From: Vibrio ulleungensis
Lineage (GTDB): Bacteria > Pseudomonadota > Gammaproteobacteria > Enterobacterales > Vibrionaceae
Assembly (NCBI RefSeq): GCF_016900875.1
Contig: NZ_JAFEUM010000011.1
Location: forward strand, 25,825 to 89,824
DNA: 64,000 nucleotides
Direction of reading: 5' to 3'
A program made the translations under genes and the position numbers. Every line of letters begins with the position of its first letter. Within the stretch, counting starts at the first letter, position 1. A model generated the notes under the pieces. That model was given only the letters and a program-made list of their open reading frames with translations, did not search any database and was not told the DNA's origin. Positions 16,067-25,176 of the stretch are shown piece by piece.

Positions 16067-16140
16067 TGGAGGCGCGTCCCGGAGTCGAACCGAGGTCCAC
16101 GGATTTGCAATCCGCTGCATAGCCACTCTGCCAACGCGCC
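16067..16140 (-). tRNA. tRNA-Cys (GCA)
   Basis: Second 74-nt tRNA-Cys, identical to the copy at 15532. It is the first gene of the tRNA operon. Confidence 0.97.
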
Positions 16141-16180
16141 TTTGTTTCCTAGCGGTTATTCTCGCTGGGTACGGGGTGGC

Positions 16181-16208
16181 ATTTTACTGAAACGAGTGAG
16201 TGAGTCAA
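16181..16208 (-). promoter_or_regulatory. Promoter of the tRNA operon
   Basis: On the minus strand TTGACT and TAAAAT are 16 bases apart, followed by a GC-rich discriminator (GCCACCCCG) typical of stringently controlled stable-RNA promoters. It is about 40 bases upstream of the first tRNA. Confidence 0.8.
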
Positions 16209-16334
16209 CACTAATTTGCGATTTTTGTTTTGTTTGGCTACTTTACCGACAGAATTCTCAAAACGGATAGAAAAAGCACAAAACTTGGCTAAAATTCATC
16301 AACTTAAAGTCTATTTTTTAGCTAGCGAAAGTAT

Positions 16335-16359
16335 AAAAAAAGCAAGCTCACGCTTGCTT
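16335..16359 (-). terminator. Terminator after pgsA
   Basis: AAGCAAGC / GCTTGCTT stem with a TCAC loop, followed by TTTTTT on the minus strand. It separates the uvrY-uvrC-pgsA unit from the tRNA operon. Confidence 0.85.
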
Positions 16360-16384
16360 AAGTAGTTTATTCGATAGACTAAGC

Positions 16385-16936
16385 CTAATCGCTGTTCAAC
16401 AAGTCATCTTTAGCAGCTGCCAAATACTGGAACATCGACCAATAAGTCAAGATTGTGGCTATATAGAGCGCACCAAAGCCAACCCAGACCATCCACTCAT
16501 CGTAACGCCAAATCAGCACCCAGAGTGCAAACATCTGGCTCACCGTCTTTACTTTTCCGACCCAAGAGACAGCAACGGCAGAACGTTTACCCAACTCGGC
16601 CATCCATTCACGCAGCGCAGAAATAATAATTTCGCGACCAATCATAGTCATCGCGGGAATCGTTATCCAAATTGAGGCGTAGTGCTCGGTAATCAATAAT
16701 AATGCTGCAGCGACCATGACTTTGTCGGCCACCGGATCTAAAAAAGCGCCAAATCGAGACGTTTGATTCAGTTTACGAGCGAGATAGCCATCTAGCCAAT
16801 CTGTTGCACCAGCAAAAAGGAAAATCATAGCGGCAAGAAGATCCGCCCACGGATAAGGAAGATAAAACGCGACAACAAAAACGGGGATTAATACGAGACG
16901 TAATAGCGTTAAGATATTTGGGATGGTAAGTTTCAT
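16385..16936 (-). CDS. pgsA: CDP-diacylglycerol-glycerol-3-phosphate 3-phosphatidyltransferase
   Basis: 183 residues with four or more membrane helices and the complete CDP-alcohol phosphotransferase signature DG-x2-AR-x8-G-x3-D-x3-D, seen as DGYLAR then GAFLDPVAD. It makes phosphatidylglycerophosphate, the committed step to phosphatidylglycerol and cardiolipin, in the inner membrane. It follows uvrC by 46 bases, the usual gamma-proteobacterial arrangement. Cardiolipin synthase is encoded elsewhere in this window. Confidence 0.95.
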   Translation of the reverse strand: MKLTIPNILTLLRLVLIPVFVVAFYLPYPWADLLAAMIFLFAGATDWLDGYLARKLNQTSRFGAFLDPVADKVMVAAALLLITEHYASIWITIPAMTMIGREIIISALREWMAELGKRSAVAVSWVGKVKTVSQMFALWVLIWRYDEWMVWVGFGALYIATILTYWSMFQYLAAAKDDLLNSD

Positions 16937-16982
16937 TCGACAGCACTCTGCTTCAGCGTGCTCTAATGGTGCGGTAAAAACG

Positions 16983-18815
16983 TTACTGTTTCAACGTTTC
17001 ATGAATAATTTGTGCTAAAGAGCGACTTATACCAGGTACCTTGGCGATTTCTTCAGCAGATGCTCGCTTAACTTCTTGAATTCCACCCATATATTTAAGT
17101 AGAGCTTGACGCCTTTTGGGCCCTACCCCTTCAATGCCCTCTAAAGCACTGGTTTTACGAGTTTTACCACGCTTAGCTCTATGTCCCGCAATGGCGTGAT
17201 TGTGGCTTTCATCTCGTATGTGTTGCATCAGGTGCAGCGCTGGAGAGTCGGAAGGTAAATTAAACTCATCTCCATCTGGCGTGATCATGGTTTCTAACCC
17301 TGGCTTACGGGTTACCCCTTTTGCTATACCGATAAGGCTCGGCCTTTTTGGCCAGTCGTTCCAATATTTAGATACGATCTCTACCGCTCGCCCCAGTTGT
17401 CCTTTACCACCATCAATAAAAATCACATCAGGTATCTTATCGACATCTAACTGTTTTGAATATCGACGCTCTAACACTTGCCCCATTGCTGCGTAATCGT
17501 CTCCACCAGTGATACCAGTGATGTTGTAGCGACGATACTCCTGCTTAACCGGCCCTTCATGATTGAAAACCACACAAGATGCAATCGTACTCTCACCCAT
17601 CGTGTGACTGATATCGAAACATTCCATACGACGAATCGAATCCAGTGACAATGTCTCTTCTAACGCTTTAAAGCGCTGAGATATCGTCATCTTGTGATTG
17701 ATTTTAGTGGTGATCGCATTGAGCGCATTGGTATTGGCCAGCCTTAAATACTGTCCGCGGCTGCCCGTTGGGTTTTCGTGGAAGCGAATAGAACGTCCTG
17801 CAAGCTCTGTTAGCGCTGTTTTAATAGCCTCGCTATCATCGAGCAAGCCTTCACCAAACAATAGTCGAGAAGGCAGCGTGCGCCCCTCACTGCTATTAAA
17901 GTAATACTGGCTAACAAAACTAGTAAACACTTCATTCGCTGGGGTGTTATTCGGTGTTTTAGGGAAATAACTGCGACTGCCTAGTATTTTACCGTGGCGC
18001 ACCATCAGCATATGAACGCAAGTAATGCCGTTTTCTTGTGCGTAGCCCAACACGTCGATGTCATCGAGCGAATCCTCTGACACAAACTGCTGCTCTTGGA
18101 CTCGACGTATCGCTTGGATCTGGTCGCGAAACTGCGCCGCTTTCTCGAACGCTAACTCTCGACTCGCGGCTTCCATGCGAGTTACCAGCGTTTCGATCAC
18201 TTGACGATCTTTGCCCTTTAGAAACAGTCGAACCATTTCCACAAGGTCCGCATACTCTTCAGTAGATATCACCGACTGAACACAAGGTGCTGCACATCGT
18301 CCAATTTGGTACATCAAGCAGGGTCGAGAGCGGTTCGCATAAACCGTATCCTCACATTGACGCATCGGCAGTATCTTTTGCAGTAAGTGCAAGGTTTGGC
18401 GTACCGAGCCAGAATCGGGGAAAGGACCAAAGTATTCGCCCTTACGCTTTTTAGCACCGCGATATATGCTTAGTCGAGGATGCTTGTGATTTGAAATGAA
18501 AATATAGGGATAAGATTTATCGTCACGCAACAACACGTTGTACTTGGGTAAGTACTGTTTTATATAGTTGTGCTCGAGGATCAGGGCTTCGGTTTCACTG
18601 TGTGTGACCGTCACATCAATATGAGCAATATTGCTCACCAACGCTCTGGTTTTTTCGCTGTCTACTTTTGCTCTAAAATAGCTCGAAAGTCGCTTTTTGA
18701 GATCTTTGGCCTTTCCTACATAAATAACGTCAGATTGCTCGTTATACATGCGGTAAACCCCAGGGTGCTGGGGTACCGTTTTTAGAAAGTCTTTTGAATC
18801 AAAAAGCGAGCTCAC
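16983..18815 (-). CDS. uvrC: Excinuclease ABC subunit C
   Basis: 610 residues: an N-terminal GIY-YIG nuclease (GVYRMY and VIYVGKAKDLKKR, residues about 18-45) for the 3' incision, a UvrB-binding UVR region around 200-240, an RNase H-like C-terminal nuclease for the 5' incision (DISHTMGE, VFIDGGKGQL) and tandem HhH motifs at the end (GIEGVGPKRRQALL). It acts in nucleotide excision repair. The start codon is GTG. It lies between uvrY and pgsA. Confidence 0.96.
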   Translation of the reverse strand: MSSLFDSKDFLKTVPQHPGVYRMYNEQSDVIYVGKAKDLKKRLSSYFRAKVDSEKTRALVSNIAHIDVTVTHSETEALILEHNYIKQYLPKYNVLLRDDKSYPYIFISNHKHPRLSIYRGAKKRKGEYFGPFPDSGSVRQTLHLLQKILPMRQCEDTVYANRSRPCLMYQIGRCAAPCVQSVISTEEYADLVEMVRLFLKGKDRQVIETLVTRMEAASRELAFEKAAQFRDQIQAIRRVQEQQFVSEDSLDDIDVLGYAQENGITCVHMLMVRHGKILGSRSYFPKTPNNTPANEVFTSFVSQYYFNSSEGRTLPSRLLFGEGLLDDSEAIKTALTELAGRSIRFHENPTGSRGQYLRLANTNALNAITTKINHKMTISQRFKALEETLSLDSIRRMECFDISHTMGESTIASCVVFNHEGPVKQEYRRYNITGITGGDDYAAMGQVLERRYSKQLDVDKIPDVIFIDGGKGQLGRAVEIVSKYWNDWPKRPSLIGIAKGVTRKPGLETMITPDGDEFNLPSDSPALHLMQHIRDESHNHAIAGHRAKRGKTRKTSALEGIEGVGPKRRQALLKYMGGIQEVKRASAEEIAKVPGISRSLAQIIHETLKQ

Positions 18816-18835
18816 TGAGAGTACTGGTCTACTGG

Positions 18836-19480
18836 CTACAGTGTTTCGGTATCGAGGATGCCGTGTCGGATCGCAAGGTGCGTCAACTCTACATCTCCGC
18901 TAATGTCCAATTTACTAAAGAGTCGATAGCGATAGCTATTAACGGTTTTTGGACTGAGATTCAATTGCTCTGAAATATCAGTGACTTTTTCACCTTTGGT
19001 GATCATCATCATGATTTGCAACTCGCGTTCAGACAGGTCCTTAAATGGATTATCTGAGTTTGAGGACACTTGGCTCAGTGCCATTTGCTGAGCAATTTCA
19101 GGCGAAATGTAACGCTGACCACTGTTGACCAGTCGAATAGCATTTACCATTTCATCTGGGCCGGCACCTTTGGTTAAGTAACCCGCAGCACCTGCTTGCA
19201 TCACCTTCGTTGGAAATGGGTTTTCAGTATGTACTGTTAGTACAATTATTTTTACATCTGGGTTAAATCGCAATATTTTTTTGGTTGCTTCTAAACCACC
19301 AATGCCGGGCATATTCATATCCATCAACACCACGTCGGCGTGATTGGCTCGGCACCATTTTACTGCTTGTTCACCGCTGTCAGCTTCCCCTGCTACGTTC
19401 ATACCACGGACGTCTTCAATTATACGTCTAATCCCTGTGCGCACCAGCTCGTGATCATCTACAAGGCATACGTTTATCAA
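18836..19480 (-). CDS. uvrY: Response regulator UvrY/VarA (GacA family)
   Basis: 214 residues: a receiver domain with acidic pocket DD at 8-9, the phospho-acceptor Asp54 in VVLMDMNMPG and the conserved Lys near 104 (YLTKGAG), then a LuxR helix-turn-helix (about 148-205, LSERELQIMMMITKGEKVTDIS). In Vibrio it is VarA, partner of the VarS kinase, which activates CsrB-type small RNAs and so controls carbon storage, virulence and biofilm. The start codon is TTG behind a GGAG site, as in E. coli uvrY. It is the first gene of the uvrY-uvrC-pgsA unit. Confidence 0.94.
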   Translation of the reverse strand: MINVCLVDDHELVRTGIRRIIEDVRGMNVAGEADSGEQAVKWCRANHADVVLMDMNMPGIGGLEATKKILRFNPDVKIIVLTVHTENPFPTKVMQAGAAGYLTKGAGPDEMVNAIRLVNSGQRYISPEIAQQMALSQVSSNSDNPFKDLSERELQIMMMITKGEKVTDISEQLNLSPKTVNSYRYRLFSKLDISGDVELTHLAIRHGILDTETL

Positions 19481-19754
19481 ACTTGTATCTCCACACTGTT
19501 ATTGGCCGCATAGCTCTAATTGAGCATAGCAAGTTGGACGGCAATCATACCGTACTTAGGTAAAAACTTTGAGCTAGAATATGCTCTGATTTCGCAAAAA
19601 TGGCAATATAATCTCTTGCTAAATATGAACTATGCGTCATATTTTTAGTTAAATGGTTGGTATTTAACCGAAAATACCAAAAGCTCAATCTGTTTTAACC
19701 TAACGATAACTGTGATAATTTGACCCACAATTAACACAAGGCGACCCACTATTT

Positions 19755-22106
19755 ATGCAGATCACTCAACGCGGTTTCATTTTGTCTCGCCAAGTGATTA
19801 CGTTAAACCACCGTCCTCACCTAAGTTTCTGGGTTTCAACGGACGAGGGACCCCAGCACATCATTACAGGGCCTCAACAATCGGTCCTATTTGTCGATGC
19901 GAGTTACCATACAACTATAGTTGATCATTTCGGCTCGCGCGTCGAAACCAAACCGGTGTCGCTTAAGCAGTTTAACGATACACCGGTCATTGCCGTGTAT
20001 AGCAACACCTATAACCAGTTTAACGAACTTAAGCAGTGGTTAGAAAGTCAACAAATAGAAGCCTTCGAAGACGACATCTCACTCATTGACCGATTTTTAA
20101 TGGAGCGCTTCATACAAGGTGCAATTGAGTATCAAGGGGAATGCAGTGATGGCGTAACGGTCAGAAATGCTCAGTGTAAACGCTGTGATTTTCAGCCGTC
20201 TTTAGTGATGGTGTCGCTGGACATCGAATGTTCACAACATGGTGTGCTTTACTCTATCGGGTTAGATTCGCCTAATGACAAACGAGTGATCATGGTTGGC
20301 GAAGCCGAAGAACTAAAACCTGAATCCCCTGTTATCGAATGGGTAAATGATGAGAAGCAGCTATTGCTTAACCTGTTTGCGTGGTTTGAACGCTTTGACC
20401 CTGACATCATCATTGGTTGGAGTGTCGTCAACTTTGATTTGCGACTGCTGATCAAACGAGCCGACTACCATGGCCTTAAACTGGCTCTTGGCCGTCAAAA
20501 GAGTTACGTGACCTTTCGTCAATCGGCACAAGGACAACAAGGCTTTGCCACTATTCCAGGAAGATGCATTATTGATGGTATTGACGGTTTAAAATCAGCC
20601 GCGCACCATTTTCCATCTTGGTCGTTAGAGAATGTATCCCAACAGATGCTCGGCAAAGGTAAAATCATCCATAACCCCCATGACAGGATGGATGAAATTA
20701 ATCGCATGTTCTATCACGACAAACAAGCGTTAGCGACATACAACCTACAAGATTGCGTCTTAGTAACGCAGATATTTAAGCATACCCAACTGCTAGAGTA
20801 TCTCATTGAGCGGGCTAAGCTCACCGGCCTTTCGCTAGACAAATCTGGTGGCTCAGTGGCTGCATTTACTAACCTGTATTTGCCCCGCTTACATAGAGCG
20901 GGATACGTCGCACCTAACTTAGATCGTGACGGCTGGGAAGCAAGTCCTGGCGGTTATGTTATGGACTCGCAACCGGGTCTGTACGATTCGGTACTGGTAC
21001 TAGATTTTAAGAGCCTATACCCTTCTATCATTCGCACTTTTTTAATCGACCCGCTGGGCCTTATTGAAGGGTTAAAGCAAGAGATTGGAACCCAGCAGGA
21101 TCAAGCTATAGAAGGATTTAAGGGGGCGCGTTTTCATCGCAGCCGTCACTTTCTTCCCGAGTTAATCGAAACGCTATGGAAAGAGCGCGACAAAGCCAAA
21201 CGTAATAACAATGCTGCATTTTCTCAGGCGATTAAGATCATCATGAACTCTTTCTATGGGGTACTAGGAGCTAGAGGGTGTCGATTTTTTGATGCTAGGC
21301 TCGCCTCCTCTATCACCATGCGCGGTCATCAAATTATGAAAGAGACACGCCTTGAAATAGAAGCCATGGGATATAAAGTCATTTACGGTGATACCGATTC
21401 AATTTTTGTCGCTTTAGGAAAAAAAACGCCAGAAGATGAGGCTGATGCCATTGGTCAATCGATGATGCACCACATTAATGGTTGGTGTAAAGAGCGTATT
21501 CAAAGTGAGCACGCACTAGACAGCTGTATTGAACTGGAGTTTGAAACCCACTTTAAAAAATTCTTTATGCCAACCATACGCGATTCAGAAATGGGCTCAA
21601 AAAAACGTTACGCGGGACTTTTAGGCAAAAACAACACCATAGTTTTTAAAGGGCTTGAAAGCGTACGAACCGATTGGACTGAATTGGCACACGAGTTTCA
21701 GCACACGCTTTACACTATGGTTTTTGACGATGTTAATCCAAGCCAATATGTGCGGGACATTACCGAGCAAGTGACGCAGGGACAGTGGGACAGCAAATTA
21801 GTGTATGCGAAACGGCTTAGACGCAAACTGTCGGACTATCAAAAAAACATCCCACCACAAGTACGCGCTGCGCGCCTAGCGGATGAAAAAAACCATCTGC
21901 TTGGTCGAGCATTGCAATACCAAAATCGTGGGCAAATTCGATATGTTATGACGCTTAATGGGCCAGAGCCGCTGGAATATCTGGAATCGCCAATCGACTA
22001 CCAGCACTATATCGATAAGCAGCTTTTACCTATTGCAGATGCGATTTTACCGCACATAGGGTTGTCGTTTGAGCAGCTTAACGATCAGCAACTTGGTTTG
22101 TTCTAG
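19755..22106 (+). CDS. polB: DNA polymerase II
   Basis: 783 residues, the same length as E. coli PolB. Family B motifs are all visible: exonuclease site VSLDIECS (about residue 155), IIGWSVVNFDL, polymerase motif A LDFKSLYPSIIRTF, motif B KIIMNSFYGVLG and motif C YGDTDSIFV. It works in repair and replication restart on damaged templates. The gene is SOS-induced in E. coli; I see no clear LexA box in the 274-base divergent region before it. Its stop overlaps by four bases the stop of the convergent next gene. Confidence 0.96.
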   Translation: MQITQRGFILSRQVITLNHRPHLSFWVSTDEGPQHIITGPQQSVLFVDASYHTTIVDHFGSRVETKPVSLKQFNDTPVIAVYSNTYNQFNELKQWLESQQIEAFEDDISLIDRFLMERFIQGAIEYQGECSDGVTVRNAQCKRCDFQPSLVMVSLDIECSQHGVLYSIGLDSPNDKRVIMVGEAEELKPESPVIEWVNDEKQLLLNLFAWFERFDPDIIIGWSVVNFDLRLLIKRADYHGLKLALGRQKSYVTFRQSAQGQQGFATIPGRCIIDGIDGLKSAAHHFPSWSLENVSQQMLGKGKIIHNPHDRMDEINRMFYHDKQALATYNLQDCVLVTQIFKHTQLLEYLIERAKLTGLSLDKSGGSVAAFTNLYLPRLHRAGYVAPNLDRDGWEASPGGYVMDSQPGLYDSVLVLDFKSLYPSIIRTFLIDPLGLIEGLKQEIGTQQDQAIEGFKGARFHRSRHFLPELIETLWKERDKAKRNNNAAFSQAIKIIMNSFYGVLGARGCRFFDARLASSITMRGHQIMKETRLEIEAMGYKVIYGDTDSIFVALGKKTPEDEADAIGQSMMHHINGWCKERIQSEHALDSCIELEFETHFKKFFMPTIRDSEMGSKKRYAGLLGKNNTIVFKGLESVRTDWTELAHEFQHTLYTMVFDDVNPSQYVRDITEQVTQGQWDSKLVYAKRLRRKLSDYQKNIPPQVRAARLADEKNHLLGRALQYQNRGQIRYVMTLNGPEPLEYLESPIDYQHYIDKQLLPIADAILPHIGLSFEQLNDQQLGLF

Positions 22107-22867
22107 CCAATTCTAAACTCTGTTTTTTTATACGATTTGACTAGCCAGTCACCGTGAGAGTCGAGCAGTCCTACCACCGAACGCCTAGGAATTAAGTGTG
22201 GACGTAACAGCAAGGTGAGACGCTTGATTTCGACTTGTTTACTTGGGTAATAGTGTTGTGCGACATCGGCACATTGTAGCGGATCGTCTAACCACACCCG
22301 ATGTTTATGCAGGACTAAACCATAGTGAGCCCGAAGTAGTTTTTTGCCTATCTCACGCTGCTGCAAAAACTGAGCTTTTTGATCCGTCACTTGAACATAG
22401 TGTTTGCGTAGCGAGGGCAACTTCTCTTCCAAGTCCATATTCCAAAATTTGGAGATTTCCCAATTCGGTTCAAACTGACCAAAGCAGTGCGTAAGGTCAT
22501 CGCCAAGTAGGCACACGCAACACTGTTTAAGTAAAAATCCCCACTTAAAAATATTGTCTAGAGACAACACTTCCGAGAGGGTTACCGTCCTAATATTGAT
22601 GCCAGTGACTTCTGGAAAGGATTGGCTAAATCGCCACTCAATATTTCGCTTTATCGTATTAAGTTGACCCGATTGCTCGCGATGAAGGACAACCAGTAGA
22701 TCGAGGTTAGAAAGGTGTGGTTTCGCTCTGCCTGTGGCAAAGCTGCCAAACAGATACAAGCTGTGAACATTGGTGGAAAGAGACGCTCGGATCCATTTGG
22801 TAGCATCCTCAATGATCATTTCACTTCGGCCTTGCCAAGCACTGATTGAAGACATTGTCTGAGCCAC
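22103..22867 (-). CDS. Nucleotidyltransferase-like protein (possibly inactive)
   Basis: 254 residues from a GTG at 22867, chosen because GGGGAG lies six bases before it. Residues 38-60 are a polymerase-beta-type nucleotidyltransferase core: LFGSFATGRAKPHLSNLDLL. Active members read GSxAxGxxxxSDxDL; here the first of the two metal-binding Asp residues is Asn (N54) and only D56 remains. The C-terminal half is helical and basic, with no motif I recognise. Aminoglycoside adenylyltransferases and toxin-antitoxin MNT proteins share this fold, but nothing here supports resistance or a toxin pair. Confidence 0.65.
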   Translation of the reverse strand: MAQTMSSISAWQGRSEMIIEDATKWIRASLSTNVHSLYLFGSFATGRAKPHLSNLDLLVVLHREQSGQLNTIKRNIEWRFSQSFPEVTGINIRTVTLSEVLSLDNIFKWGFLLKQCCVCLLGDDLTHCFGQFEPNWEISKFWNMDLEEKLPSLRKHYVQVTDQKAQFLQQREIGKKLLRAHYGLVLHKHRVWLDDPLQCADVAQHYYPSKQVEIKRLTLLLRPHLIPRRSVVGLLDSHGDWLVKSYKKTEFRIG

Positions 22868-23003
22868 GTTGCTCTCTCCCCTTTGTAACCTAACTCCATT
22901 ATTTACTGCCAATAGATTGGTTGCAATAACGAAGCATGGATATTACTTCAAAAGACTCAAAAAATGGTACACTCTCAGCATTATAAATCGCTTGGTATTC
23001 CCA

Positions 23004-23321
23004 ATGACTGAATTAATCGATCTCGACACTACTATAGATACGGCTTACGACATCTTCTTAGAGATGGCCCCTGATAACTTAGAGGCTGCGGACGTCATCC
23101 TTTTTACCGCGCAGTTCGAAGATCGCGGTGCTGCAGAGCTTGTTGAAACAGCGAGTGATTGGGCGCAACACGTAGGATTTGAAGTAGACGATACATTTGC
23201 TGAAGTCCGCATTGGACTGGTCAATGAAGCTGATGACCAGTTGGATGACGTGTTTGCTCGACTTTTAGTGAGTCGTGATGCTGACAATAAGTTTTGTCAC
23301 ATTCTTTGGAAACGAGATTAA
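23004..23321 (+). CDS. yciU: Double-stranded DNA mimic protein, DUF440 (YciU family)
   Basis: 105 very acidic residues starting MTELIDLDTTIDTAYDIF. The sequence AAELVETASDWAQHV and EVRIGLVNEADDQLDDVFARLL follows E. coli YciU and Haemophilus HI1450, whose surface charge imitates DNA and which bind HU or other DNA-binding proteins. The long upstream extension has no family similarity, so the ATG at 23004 is used. Single gene, closed by a bidirectional terminator. Confidence 0.88.
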   Translation: MTELIDLDTTIDTAYDIFLEMAPDNLEAADVILFTAQFEDRGAAELVETASDWAQHVGFEVDDTFAEVRIGLVNEADDQLDDVFARLLVSRDADNKFCHILWKRD

Positions 23322-23365
23322 CCTCACTTCCAACTAATCGGTATTGGTTACCGAACGCAAAAACT

Positions 23366-23394
23366 AAAAAGGCGTCTTACTAGACGCCTTTTTT
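23366..23394. terminator. Bidirectional terminator between yciU and rluB
   Basis: AAAAAGGCGTCT / AGACGCCTTTTT around a TACT loop, with T-runs in both directions between convergent genes. Confidence 0.9.
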
Positions 23395-23413
23395 CATTTC
23401 GAGTATTGCTCAG

Positions 23414-24322
23414 TTACGCTTTACGCTTTTTTTGCGGTGCGCGTTTTTTAGCGCTTCGGTTACCACTTCGAGTTGTTGTAACACGCTCTTCATGGCGTTT
23501 TACTGCGCGACGGATCTTTTGCTTACGAGAGCGATCGCGAGAACGTGAACTTCCCTTCGGATCAACAAAAGTATTCTTCTCGTGACCCAGTTCAACAAGT
23601 TCACGTAAGTAGTTAACCTGCTTAAGGTCAAGCTCCATCCAACCGCCACGTGGCAAGGTTTTTTCTAAGAAAATGTCACCGTAACGAACACGCTTTAGGC
23701 GAGATACTGTCGTCTCTTGAGATTCCCATAAACGTCTTACTTCACGGTTACGACCTTCGTTAATCACAACGTAAAACGTGTGATTCATGCCTTCTCCGCC
23801 GGTGTACACCACGTCTTCAAAACGTGCCATACCATCTTCAAGCTCTACACCTTGGGTTAGGTTGCGAACTTTGTGTTCGTTCACTTCACCAAATACACGT
23901 ACTAGGTATTCACGTTCAACTTGACGGCTAGGGTGCATAAGGCGGTTGGCGAGTTCACCGTCGGTGGTAAATAACAGCAATCCAGAGGTGTTGGCATCGA
24001 GTCGACCTACCGAAATCCAGCGAGCACCACGAATTTTTGGCAAGCGATCAAATACTGTTCTACGACCTTCTGGGTCGTTACGCGTACAGAGTTCACCTTC
24101 AGGTTTGTAATAAGCGAGAACACGACAAACTACTTCTTCTTCGACCTTAATAGACACATTGTGTCCATCAATACGCACAATGGCGCTGTCGTCTTCTAGT
24201 CGTTCGCCCAGTTTAGCCACTTGACCATTAACACTCACTCGACCCTGACGGATCAAAGATTCCAGTTCACGGCGTGAGCCATGTCCAGCACGTGCCAATA
24301 CTTTTTGCAGTTTTTCGCTCAT
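23414..24322 (-). CDS. rluB: 23S rRNA pseudouridine synthase RluB
   Basis: 302 residues from ATG 24322 (GAGGAAAAC ribosome site). An S4 RNA-binding domain (about 1-60, LQKVLARAGHGSRRELESLI) is followed by an RsuA-type synthase domain with the catalytic Asp in SVGRLDANTSGLLLFT, and a basic Lys/Arg tail (residues about 255-302). RluB modifies U2605 of 23S rRNA. It ends the rnm-yciO-rluB series beside the trp operon, as in many enterics and vibrios. Confidence 0.93.
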   Translation of the reverse strand: MSEKLQKVLARAGHGSRRELESLIRQGRVSVNGQVAKLGERLEDDSAIVRIDGHNVSIKVEEEVVCRVLAYYKPEGELCTRNDPEGRRTVFDRLPKIRGARWISVGRLDANTSGLLLFTTDGELANRLMHPSRQVEREYLVRVFGEVNEHKVRNLTQGVELEDGMARFEDVVYTGGEGMNHTFYVVINEGRNREVRRLWESQETTVSRLKRVRYGDIFLEKTLPRGGWMELDLKQVNYLRELVELGHEKNTFVDPKGSSRSRDRSRKQKIRRAVKRHEERVTTTRSGNRSAKKRAPQKKRKA

Positions 24323-24448
24323 TGTTTTCCTCGGTGTCGTCTTCACAGACGTCAAAATTTAGGTGTAATTGCCGCACAGTGTCTTATTGACCTCAAAAAT
24401 GCGGCTCGCGATTATGCCAAAAATCTTCGTCAATAGCACTCTTTTTCG

Positions 24449-25069
24449 CTACTCAAAAGGTGCTGGGTCACCGGCACCTATACGGGCAACTTTTACTTCA
24501 TCATCACTAAAGTCGATGACCGTTGTAGGCTGTTCACCCAAATAGCCACCGTTCAGTATGAGGTCAACAGCGTGCTCAAGGCGGTCACGAATGTCTTCTG
24601 GATCCGACTCCGCAACATCACTTCCTGGCAAAATCAGACTGGTCGACATCATTGGTTCACCCAGCGCTTCTAGCAAATCCAAAGCGATGCGATTATCAGG
24701 AACACGAATACCGATGGTTTTACGTTTGGCATTCATGAGCCTGCGTGGAACCTCTTTTGTCCCCTTAAAAATAAAGGTGAATGGCCCAGGAGTGTTGTTT
24801 TTAAGCAGACGAAACGCAGTGTTATCGACTCGCGCATACAATGACAACTCAGAAAGGTCGCGACACAGGAGTGTAAAGTTGTGTTTGTCATCGAGTTTAC
24901 GAATGCGGCAAATGCGCTCTAATGCAGATTTGTTTTCTAATTGGCAACCTAATGCGTAACCAGAATCTGTTGGATAGACAACCACACCACCATTTCGAAT
25001 GATCGCAACCGCTTGAGTAATTAAACGGGCTTGAGGATTATCTGGGTGTACATAAAAAAACTGACTCAT
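24449..25069 (-). CDS. yciO: YciO, Sua5/YrdC-family protein
   Basis: 206 residues from ATG 25069, which has an AAGGAAT site. The YrdC fold is recognisable by VVYPTDSGYALGCQ and the RIRKLDDKHNFTLLCRDLSEL segment, which contain the nucleotide and tRNA-substrate loops. YrdC/Sua5 proteins make threonylcarbamoyl-AMP for the t6A tRNA modification; YciO is the paralogue with much weaker activity and an unsettled role. Two intercistronic hairpins (25089-25113 and around 25126-25148) precede the gene. Confidence 0.9.
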   Translation of the reverse strand: MSQFFYVHPDNPQARLITQAVAIIRNGGVVVYPTDSGYALGCQLENKSALERICRIRKLDDKHNFTLLCRDLSELSLYARVDNTAFRLLKNNTPGPFTFIFKGTKEVPRRLMNAKRKTIGIRVPDNRIALDLLEALGEPMMSTSLILPGSDVAESDPEDIRDRLEHAVDLILNGGYLGEQPTTVIDFSDDEVKVARIGAGDPAPFE

Positions 25070-25176
25070 GAAAATTCCTTTAAACGCGCTTTGCCGCGTA
25101 TTACGCAGCAAAGAATCTTATTGTTACCCCCGCGGCATCATTGTGGGGGGCTAAGTATATAGCACCATGATAACGG

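Noticed and set aside
19481..19754. LexA (SOS) box before polB
   Set aside because: CTGT segments occur, but none has the matching ACAG at the right distance.
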